Shown: one piece after another, positions 33,871 to 40,635 of the stretch | Numbering within the stretch: position 1 is the first letter of the stretch | Layout: every line of letters starts with the position of its first letter | From: Corynebacterium aurimucosum ATCC 700975 | GTDB lineage: Bacteria; Actinomycetota; Actinomycetes; Mycobacteriales; Mycobacteriaceae | Assembly: GCF_007672725.1 (NCBI RefSeq) | Contig: NZ_VDTC01000007.1 | Coordinates: 1-64,000, forward strand | Length of the DNA stretch: 64,000 nucleotides | Direction of reading: 5' to 3' | Notes under the pieces: generated by a model | The model's database searches: none | Seen by the model: the letters and a program-made list of their open reading frames with translations, nothing else | Told to the model about the DNA's origin: nothing | Made by a program: the position numbers and the translations under genes

Positions 33871-35706
33871 ATGGCGAACCTCATTAACCTCGAAAATGTA
33901 ACCAAGTCCTTCGGGCTCAAGACCCTGCTGAACGGGGTCTCCCTCGGCGTTCAAACCGGTGATCGCATCGGCATCGTCGGTGTCAACGGCGGCGGCAAGA
34001 CCACGCTGCTGGAGGTCCTCACCGGCATTGAGCCGCCGGACGCGGGCCGCGTATCCCACAACTCGGATTTGCGCATGGCGGTGGTAACCCAGCGGTTCGA
34101 GCTGGAGGAGTCCCTCACCATCGCCCAAGTCATCATTGAGCCGCTCGGGCTGGAAACCTTCGAGTGGGCTTCTAACGCCAAAGTGCGCGATGTCCTCGGC
34201 GGCCTCGGCATCGTTGACCTTGGGCTGGATACTCCCGTGGGCTCGCTCTCTGGTGGTGAGCGCCGCCGCGTCAACCTGGCCGCCGCACTCGTTCAAGACC
34301 TCGACATCGTGGTTCTCGACGAGCCGACCAACCACCTCGACGTCGAAGGCGTGCAGTGGCTGGCCAGCCACCTGCTTTCGCGCAAACTGGCGGTCGTCGT
34401 CGTCACGCACGACCGCTGGTTCCTCGACACTGTGGCCACCACGACCTGGGAGGTCCACGATGGTGTCGTCGATGCCTACGAGGGCGGCTATAACGACTGG
34501 ACCTTTGCCCGCGCTGAGCGCGCCCGCCAAGCCGATGCCATCGAGCAGCGCCGCCAGAATCTGGCGCGCAAAGAACTGGCGTGGCTGCGCCGCGGGGCGC
34601 CTGCCCGTACCTCGAAGCCGCGCTACCGCATCGAAGCGGCTGAGGCGCTCATCGCGGATGTTCCCGCGCCGCGCGACAAGGTTGAGCTCATGGCCTTTTC
34701 CAAGCAGCGCCAGGGGCGAGTCGTCATTGAGCTCGAGGACGCAAAGGTTACAACCCCGGACGGCCGCACGCTGGTAGACCACCTCACCTGGCGGCTGGCG
34801 CCGGGCGAGCGCATTGGCCTCGTCGGCGTTAATGGTTCCGGCAAGACCACGCTGCTGCGCGCGCTTGCTGGCGAAGTCGAGCTTGCCGCTGGCAAGCGCA
34901 TTGAGGGCAAGACCGTGCGTCTGGGCTGGCTGCGCCAGGAGCTCGATGACCTGGATCCACAGCGCCGGCTTCTCGACGCTGTCGAAGACGTCGCCACCTA
35001 CGTTCACCTGGGCAAGAAAGAGCTTTCTGCCTCTCAGCTGGCCGAGCGCCTGGGCTTTTCCGCCAAGCGCCAGCGCACACCCGTCGGTGATCTATCGGGC
35101 GGTGAGCGCCGCCGTTTGCAGCTGACCCGTGTGCTCATGGCGGAGCCAAACGTGCTGCTTCTCGACGAGCCCACGAACGACCTCGACATCGATACCCTCC
35201 AAGAGCTTGAATCCTTGCTGGACTCGTGGCCGGGAACCTTGGTGGTCATATCTCACGACCGCTACCTCATTGAGCGCATCGCGGACAACACCTATGCGCT
35301 GTTTGGGGACGGCAAGCTCACCAACCTGCCGGGCGGAATCGAGGAGTACTTGCGTCGCCGCCAGGAGATGGAAGCCGCCACCGCCGGTGGTGTGCTCGAC
35401 TTGGGCGAGGCCTCGAAGAACGCCGATGGTCAGCGTACGGAAACCGCCCCGGTAAAACGGCTGAGTTCCCAAGAGGAGCGCGAGCTGACCAAGAAGATGA
35501 ACGCGCTGGAGCGCAAGATGGGCAAGCTCGACGACAAGACGGCGAAGCTGAATGAAAAGATGGCGCAGGCCGCGGAGAAGATGTCTTCCGGAGAGGGAGA
35601 CAGCGGCGAGCTGGCCAAGCTCGACGCCGACCTCAAAGCGGTAGCCGCCGAGCGCGAGGAGCTAGAGATGGAATGGCTGGAGCTGGGGGAGAAGCTGGAA
35701 GGCTAG
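33871..35706 (+). CDS. ABC-F family ATPase (Uup-like)
   Basis: A 611-residue soluble protein with two ABC domains and no membrane part. Walker A GVNGGGKTTLL and GVNGSGKTTLL; signature plus Walker B LSGGERRRVNLAAAL/VVLDEPTNHLD and LSGGERRRLQLTRVL/LLLDEPTNDLD. The linker is charged and a C-terminal coiled coil (about 525-611, K/E rich) resembles the DNA- or rRNA-binding tail of Uup. ABC-F proteins act on the ribosomal E site or in DNA transactions; antibiotic resistance is not implied by the sequence. Same position as cg1041 in C. glutamicum. Confidence 0.9.
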   Translation: MANLINLENVTKSFGLKTLLNGVSLGVQTGDRIGIVGVNGGGKTTLLEVLTGIEPPDAGRVSHNSDLRMAVVTQRFELEESLTIAQVIIEPLGLETFEWASNAKVRDVLGGLGIVDLGLDTPVGSLSGGERRRVNLAAALVQDLDIVVLDEPTNHLDVEGVQWLASHLLSRKLAVVVVTHDRWFLDTVATTTWEVHDGVVDAYEGGYNDWTFARAERARQADAIEQRRQNLARKELAWLRRGAPARTSKPRYRIEAAEALIADVPAPRDKVELMAFSKQRQGRVVIELEDAKVTTPDGRTLVDHLTWRLAPGERIGLVGVNGSGKTTLLRALAGEVELAAGKRIEGKTVRLGWLRQELDDLDPQRRLLDAVEDVATYVHLGKKELSASQLAERLGFSAKRQRTPVGDLSGGERRRLQLTRVLMAEPNVLLLDEPTNDLDIDTLQELESLLDSWPGTLVVISHDRYLIERIADNTYALFGDGKLTNLPGGIEEYLRRRQEMEAATAGGVLDLGEASKNADGQRTETAPVKRLSSQEERELTKKMNALERKMGKLDDKTAKLNEKMAQAAEKMSSGEGDSGELAKLDADLKAVAAEREELEMEWLELGEKLEG

Positions 35707-35758
35707 TGTTCGACGGCTAGTTGTACTGACCGGAGACGTTGATCGAGGCGATCTGGCA

Positions 35759-36652
35759 TCAGTCGACCATGTGCAGGGCGATTGATTCCTTGACCTGTTC
35801 GATGAACGCTCGAGCGGCGGGGCTCGGATTGAAAGATCCCCACGCGATGTACTCGGTCCGGCAAGGGCCATCGACCACGGGAATGGCTCGCAGCGCTGGG
35901 TTGGCTGGCACACAGTCGACGGGCAGCAGGCAGACGCCCAACCCGCGTTCGACGAGGGCGAGCATGAACTCGGTCGACATCGCCTCGAAGCCCACGCGGC
36001 GTTGAAGGCCTGCGGCAGCGAATGCCCGATCGCCTTGGAGCCTGCCCGGTGACCCGGCCGGGAAGTCAACGAACGTCTCGTCGGCCAGGTCGGCCAGGGC
36101 TAAGGTGCCCCTGTGTGCTAGCCGATGCTGTGACGCCATAACAGCGACGAGACGCCCTCGGGCGATCTCGTGCGCGGTGAGTCCGGACGCTGGGGTGACG
36201 TCGGCGTCCACGCCGAGGAATGCTACGTCCAGTCTCCCGCTGCTGAGATCGCGCATGAACTCATTGCTTCCCCCGCTCCGCACGGTGAGATCCACGTGGG
36301 GATAGCTGGCGTGGAAGGCTGCGACGATGTCGGGCACGCTGACGGCTGTGACCGTCGGGATCACACCTACCGACAAGCTTCCGCGGACCTGGTCCACGGC
36401 CTCGGCGGCGACCGCCACGGCGCGGTCAGCGGCTGCGAGGCTGATCCGTGCTTCCGTGAGGAAGGCTTCGCCGGCGGGGGTCAGCTCGACCCGGCGGGAT
36501 GAGCGCACGAACAGTGCCGTGCCGAGTTCCTTTTCGAGGGCCTTGATCTGGTGGCTCAGGGCTGACTGCACGACGAAGCAGCTTTCTGCTGCTCGCGTGA
36601 AGTTGCGTTTCTCGGCGATCGCCACGACGTACCTGAGCTGTTGGAGTTCCAT
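35759..36652 (-). CDS. LysR-family transcriptional regulator
   Basis: About 297 residues. The N-terminal helix-turn-helix (LQQLRYVVAIAEKRNFTRAAESCFVVQSALSHQIKALE region) and the effector-binding domain (GSLSVGVIPTVT and on) are typical. ATG 36652 gives the family start MELQQLRY. It is divergent from an EamA permease gene, with a dyad of LysR type between them, so it likely controls that permease and the following oxidoreductase-like gene. Codon usage and neighbours differ from the conserved backbone, suggesting an acquired cassette. Confidence 0.9.
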   Translation of the reverse strand: MELQQLRYVVAIAEKRNFTRAAESCFVVQSALSHQIKALEKELGTALFVRSSRRVELTPAGEAFLTEARISLAAADRAVAVAAEAVDQVRGSLSVGVIPTVTAVSVPDIVAAFHASYPHVDLTVRSGGSNEFMRDLSSGRLDVAFLGVDADVTPASGLTAHEIARGRLVAVMASQHRLAHRGTLALADLADETFVDFPAGSPGRLQGDRAFAAAGLQRRVGFEAMSTEFMLALVERGLGVCLLPVDCVPANPALRAIPVVDGPCRTEYIAWGSFNPSPAARAFIEQVKESIALHMVD

Positions 36653-36670
36653 CCAATCATGATAGCAGCT

Positions 36671-36692
36671 CATTGTTTGGGTGAGAACAATG
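36671..36692. promoter_or_regulatory. Probable LysR operator
   Basis: CATTGTT (36671-36677) and AACAATG (36686-36692) form a perfect 7-bp inverted repeat with an eight-base spacer containing the T-N11-A pattern. It lies between the divergent LysR and EamA genes. Confidence 0.6.
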
Positions 36693-36731
36693 TGTTGGAC
36701 TCACTACTGGTGAGCGACTGATGATGGATGC

Positions 36732-37631
36732 ATGAACACTTCTTCTCATGGGCGCCGCGGTTCGTTGCTTTGGACCTGTTTGACGGCGCTGGCCCCCGCT
36801 ACGTGGGGGACGACATACATCGTGACCACCCACCTCCTCCCAGCCGGGCATCCATTGTTTGCTGCGTTCATGAGGACGCTGCCGGCAGGGATCATCGCCT
36901 TGTGCCTGTCGAGGCAGCTGCCGCGCGGTTCGTGGAGGTGGAAGAGCTTCGTGTTGGGCGGTCTGAACATGGCCGCGTTCTTCCCCCTGCTGTTCTTGTC
37001 GGCGCAGCGTCTTCCGGGCGGGGTAGCGGCCACGCTGAATGCGGTACAGCCCATCATCGTTGCCCTGCTGGCCGTGACTGTCCTCCACGAGCAACTCTCC
37101 GGATGGCGTCTGGGATGGGGTGTCGTGGGTGTCGTGGGCGTGGCCCTCGTGGTTCTCGGTCCAAGCGCTGCTCTGGACCCGGTGGGCGTGGTTGAAGGAC
37201 TCGGCGGCGCAGCGGCCATGGCCACCGGCGTGGTCCTCACCAAGAAGTGGAAGCTCCCGGAAGGTGTCTCGCCCGTCGCACTGGCCGGTTGGCAGCTGAC
37301 GTCCGCCGGCCTGCTGCTGGCGATCCCGGCGCTGCTGGTGGAGGGACCACCGCCGGTAATTCCTGTCCATGGCTGGCTTGGGTACGCCTGGCTCGGCCTG
37401 GTCGGAGCGCTGGTCTCCTACAGCCTCTGGTTTACCGGCATCCGGCGGCTTCCGGTCACGTCCACAGCCCTCCTGGGACTCCTCTCGCCGTTGGTCGCCG
37501 CCCTGCTCGGCGCCCTGATCGCGCATGAACACCTCGGAGCCGAGCAGTACCTCGGCTTCGCGATCGCCCTGGCTGCCATGGTCTGTGGCCAGCTCCCCGC
37601 CCCCACCAATTATCGAAAGGACAATTCATGA
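36732..37631 (+). CDS. EamA/RhaT-type drug-metabolite permease
   Basis: A 299-residue protein with ten predicted helices in two EamA halves: ALAPATWGTTYIVTT opens the first, NAVQPIIVALLAVTVLHEQLSGW closes it, and LLSPLVAALLGALIAHEHLG closes the second. The family exports small metabolites or amphipathic compounds. It overlaps the NmrA-like gene by four bases (ATGA) and faces the LysR gene. Substrate unknown. Confidence 0.88.
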   Translation: MNTSSHGRRGSLLWTCLTALAPATWGTTYIVTTHLLPAGHPLFAAFMRTLPAGIIALCLSRQLPRGSWRWKSFVLGGLNMAAFFPLLFLSAQRLPGGVAATLNAVQPIIVALLAVTVLHEQLSGWRLGWGVVGVVGVALVVLGPSAALDPVGVVEGLGGAAAMATGVVLTKKWKLPEGVSPVALAGWQLTSAGLLLAIPALLVEGPPPVIPVHGWLGYAWLGLVGALVSYSLWFTGIRRLPVTSTALLGLLSPLVAALLGALIAHEHLGAEQYLGFAIALAAMVCGQLPAPTNYRKDNS

Positions 37632-38281
37632 ACATCACGATTCTCGGAGCCACCGGCATGGCCGGTACCGCGATCGCGCAGGAGGCCACACGCCGCGGCC
37701 ACCACGTCACTTCCGTATCGCGCAACCCACCGGAGACCAACGACCCGCATACTACCGTCGCTCGTCTCGATCTGACAGATCTCGAGGCACCCCTGCAGCC
37801 CGTCCTGAACGACGCAGACGCCGTCGTGCTCGCCGTGCGCATGGTCCCCGGCGATGAGAGCAGTGTGGCTCCGCTGACCAGCCATGTCCTCGACCACGCC
37901 GCTGTCGCGGGGGTTCGGGTTCTGGTCGTAGGAGGAGCAGCGCCCTTACGCTCACCTCACGATCGGGAGTTACGCGTCCTGGACGACCCCACCTTCGTGC
38001 CGCCCCAGTGGCGTGACGTCGCATCGGCCAGCCTCGACCAGTTCAACGCGTGTACAGAACATCCGAACCAGAACTGGACCTACCTGAGTCCGTCGGCAGT
38101 CTTCGAGCCCGGACAGGGAACCGGCGCTTATCGCCGAGGCGGTGACACGCTTCTGATCAACCACGACGGTACGTCGCGGATCACCCCTGCGGACCTGGCC
38201 CTGGCCGTACTCGATGAGCTGGAACAGCCCAGCACCCAACGTCACTTCACCGCCATCGAGCAAGCAAAGGGTCTGGCCTAA
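37628..38281 (+). CDS. NmrA-like NAD(P)-binding protein
   Basis: A 217-residue Rossmann protein: MNITILGATGMAGTAIAQEA (dinucleotide fold), VLAVRMVPGDES, and NWTYLSPSAVFEPGQGTG, as in atypical short-chain reductases of the NAD(P)H-binding/NmrA group (YwnB/BVR-B-like). The catalytic Y-x3-K of classical SDRs is not evident. It is translationally coupled to the EamA permease gene. Function not assignable. Confidence 0.8.
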   Translation: MNITILGATGMAGTAIAQEATRRGHHVTSVSRNPPETNDPHTTVARLDLTDLEAPLQPVLNDADAVVLAVRMVPGDESSVAPLTSHVLDHAAVAGVRVLVVGGAAPLRSPHDRELRVLDDPTFVPPQWRDVASASLDQFNACTEHPNQNWTYLSPSAVFEPGQGTGAYRRGGDTLLINHDGTSRITPADLALAVLDELEQPSTQRHFTAIEQAKGLA

Positions 38282-38319
38282 AGTTAGCGGTTCACAGAGG
38301 AATCCTCGCTAACAACCGT

Positions 38320-38345
38320 GAGGGGGTCGAGTTATCGGCCCCCTC
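38320..38345 (+). terminator. Terminator at the end of the LysR-EamA cassette
   Basis: GAGGGGGTCG (38320-38329) pairs with CGGCCCCCTC (38336-38345), ten pairs with one G-U, and a six-base loop. A weaker stem GTTAGCG/CGCTAAC (38283-38313) precedes it. Confidence 0.7.
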
Positions 38346-38483
38346 CGTCTATTCCAAGGGGACGCTCTTGCTCCACGCCAACGCAACACTGGCCTCACAC
38401 GGCTTGCGGGAACCAGCCGCCCTTCTCACGATTGACCAACGTCTCCGGTCAGTACAGCTAGTGCTCGCCAGCGAGGGTCAGCT

Positions 38484-39398
38484 CTACCCGAAGAATGCTG
38501 CGATGGCGAGCATGGCCGGCAAGGAGAGAAAAGTGGTGAGGAAGACCGTATCGCGCGCCACCGTCTCTCCCGATTGGTAGGTCGCGGCGTAGTTATAAAC
38601 GTTCTGCGCGGTCGGAAGCGCAGACAAGATGAGTGCCGCGTATAGCTCGTTGCCGCTCAGGCCCAAGGCTAGGCCCGTCGCCAGTGCGATGGCTGGCATG
38701 GCTACGAGCTTGAGCACGGTCGCGGTAATGGTTGGTAGGCGGTCGCTAGCCAGCAACCCGTCTCCGGTGAGGGAAGCGCCGAAACTCATCAGGATCATCG
38801 GGATGGAAGCCCCGCCGAGGATCTCGAGGGGCGCCATGATGACTTCTGGCACGTGCCAGCCCGCTGCAGAAACGATGAAGCCGGCGACGGCAGCGATGAC
38901 AACCGGTGCCGTAAGCCCAGAGAATACAGAGCTGCTTATTGAACGCAGGCTCGTTCCTTGGGCGTTAAGGCCGGCGATGATGAAGGGGGAGAGCACTGCC
39001 ATCTGGAGTACGAGTGCTGGCACCACAAAGGTGGCATCACCTATGACATAGGTGGCGATGGGCAGCCCGATGTTGACGGAGTTGTAGTAGCTGGCCGCGG
39101 CCGCTCCGGCCATCGTCTCAGCCCCGCTGCGGCGGAAGAATACCAGGCTGAGAAAGCCATACAGCGCCATCGTGGCGACCGAAGCAATCGCGATGACAGC
39201 GACAACCGGAGACATAAAAGTAGAGGTATCCGAGGTGGCCACGCTGGAGAAGATGAGCGCCGGAGTCGCAGCCCAGAACGCAGTGCGGTTGAACTGCAGG
39301 CGCGCCTCACCGTGGCCGATAACGCCCCGGTGCCCCAGAATGAACCCCACACCGATAACCACAAAAATGATGGCAAACCCGGTTAAGACATCCAGCAC
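38484..39398 (-). CDS. AEC-family (auxin efflux carrier-like) permease
   Basis: A 304-residue protein with about ten helices; GTG start. AIIFVVIGVGFILGHRGVIG opens it, YYNSVNIGLPIATYVIG and LGGASIPMILMSFGASL are characteristic of bacterial AEC permeases (malate, malonate or unknown organic acids). It lies alone, downstream of the accessory cassette on the opposite strand. Confidence 0.88.
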   Translation of the reverse strand: MLDVLTGFAIIFVVIGVGFILGHRGVIGHGEARLQFNRTAFWAATPALIFSSVATSDTSTFMSPVVAVIAIASVATMALYGFLSLVFFRRSGAETMAGAAAASYYNSVNIGLPIATYVIGDATFVVPALVLQMAVLSPFIIAGLNAQGTSLRSISSSVFSGLTAPVVIAAVAGFIVSAAGWHVPEVIMAPLEILGGASIPMILMSFGASLTGDGLLASDRLPTITATVLKLVAMPAIALATGLALGLSGNELYAALILSALPTAQNVYNYAATYQSGETVARDTVFLTTFLSLPAMLAIAAFFG

Positions 39399-39555
39399 CA
39401 GTGATCAACCTCTCGAAGAATTCTAAAAGCAAGTCTCTGGTCATTCTTCCACGCCGGTCTTTTCTGCCGGCAGCTGATAACAAAGTGATATCGAAAATGC
39501 CGTATGACCGGGAAGTCTTTTTCAAGGCGGGCGGACTTATGGCACGGTGGTAGTT

Positions 39556-40146
39556 ATGAATTCTTTGCGTCGTGTTTCCCGCCTGTCCGCTACCTCCGCC
39601 GTGGCAGTATCCCTCACCGCCCTTCTTTCGGTCTCCGCGGCCCAGGCCGCCCCGGCTAACCCATCGTCCGCACAGCCCCAGGAACTGAACCAGCTGTCTT
39701 CCCAGGCTATGGAGCAGGTCAACTCCTTTGAAGTCGAGCTTCCTGCGCAGGCTTATGACCTGGCTAAGCAGTACAACGTCCAGCTGCCGGACTTCATCAA
39801 GAAGCCGACCCCGGCGGTGGCCGATGAGCTCGTTGGCGCAACCCATGCCCACCTGATTAAGCAGGGCCACCACGAAGATACCAACGCCAAGAACATTGCC
39901 CAGGAGTGGGCAAACCAGGCTGCGGCCGGCAAGGTTACCTTCCAGGACAATGCAGGCGATGGCCTGACTCATTTGGAAGAGGGCAGCGGTAACATTTACA
40001 AGCTCACGGAGCAGGAAGCTAAGGATCGCGTGAACTGGCTCAACCGCGATGTTCCTGTGACCAAGACTGACGGCACCGGCTTCGGCGTTGCGCAGGCCTT
40101 CGACGGCACCCACGTCTACGTTGCGGAGTACTTCTTCAACAAGTAG
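39556..40146 (+). CDS. Secreted CAP/SCP-like protein
   Basis: About 196 residues with a Sec signal peptide (cleavage after SAAQA). The mature part has KNIAQEWANQAAAG, LTHLEEGSGNIYK and GFGVAQAFDGTHVYVAEYF, which fit a CAP (SCP/PR-1) fold: the central E-N/E-G segment and the last strand are recognisable. CAP proteins in actinobacteria are secreted and often bind lipid or divalent metal. No neighbour indicates a function. A terminator hairpin follows. Confidence 0.62.
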   Translation: MNSLRRVSRLSATSAVAVSLTALLSVSAAQAAPANPSSAQPQELNQLSSQAMEQVNSFEVELPAQAYDLAKQYNVQLPDFIKKPTPAVADELVGATHAHLIKQGHHEDTNAKNIAQEWANQAAAGKVTFQDNAGDGLTHLEEGSGNIYKLTEQEAKDRVNWLNRDVPVTKTDGTGFGVAQAFDGTHVYVAEYFFNK

Positions 40147-40182
40147 ACCTTCAGGCGGCCGGTGATAGGCCGCTATTACAGG

Positions 40183-40208
40183 AGGCCCTGCCGCTACAGG
40201 CAGGGCCT
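40183..40208 (+). terminator. Terminator after the CAP-like gene
   Basis: A 10-bp perfect stem, AGGCCCTGCC (40183-40192) with GGCAGGGCCT (40199-40208), and a six-base loop. It ends 38 bases before the next gene, so read-through or a promoter between them is possible. Confidence 0.7.
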
Positions 40209-40245
40209 TCTGCACGTTTGCGCGGAGAAGGTTACAGTGGGGCCC

Positions 40246-40566
40246 ATGATTTTGATCAACGTACAGTTCCACGTCAAGCCCGAGTACGCCGATACCTTCC
40301 TGGAAGAGATCGACTGGTACACCAAGGCCTGCCAGGCAGAGCCCGGCTGCATTGACTTCAAGTGGTTCCGCGATCCGGAAGACAAGCAGCGCTTCCTGCT
40401 CCTCGAGTCTTATAAGGACGGCACTGATGTCGACCACGTCAGCACCGAGCACTTCAAGCGCTCGTGCGAGGAGCTGCCGAAGTACCTGGTGGAGACCCCG
40501 GACATCATCAACACTCACATCGACGGTAAGACGGAATGGGACAAGATGGCTGAATTCTCGGTCTAA
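40246..40566 (+). CDS. ABM-domain (YgiN-like) monooxygenase-fold protein
   Basis: A 106-residue protein. MILINVQFHVKPEYADTFLEEI, a central EPGCIDFKWFRDPEDKQRFLLLESYKD and FKRSCEELPKYL form the dimeric ferredoxin-like fold of antibiotic-biosynthesis-monooxygenase/quinol monooxygenase proteins. ATG 40246 is chosen because the family starts here; a longer frame adds 28 residues that overlap the terminator. Role unknown; some members act in quinone or haem chemistry. Confidence 0.8.
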   Translation: MILINVQFHVKPEYADTFLEEIDWYTKACQAEPGCIDFKWFRDPEDKQRFLLLESYKDGTDVDHVSTEHFKRSCEELPKYLVETPDIINTHIDGKTEWDKMAEFSV

Positions 40567-40581
40567 ACCCCACGCGTTTAC

Positions 40582-40613
40582 AAAAGCCGCCCGGCATAAG
40601 CCGGGCGGCTTTT
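40582..40613. terminator. Bidirectional terminator
   Basis: A perfect 14-bp stem, AAAAGCCGCCCGGC (40582-40595) with GCCGGGCGGCTTTT (40600-40613), loop ATAA. It has T runs on both strands and lies between the converging ABM and acyltransferase genes. Confidence 0.92.
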
Positions 40614-40635
40614 AGCGATGATCGGGGCTTTTTAG

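Noticed and set aside
33853-35007. A 384-codon open frame opposite the ABC-F gene
   Set aside because: It is a frame shadow of the two ABC domains; composition is unlike a real protein of this organism and no start context is convincing.
36732-37631. Drug-resistance exporter call for the EamA permease
   Set aside because: The family covers many metabolites and nothing in the sequence points to a particular drug.
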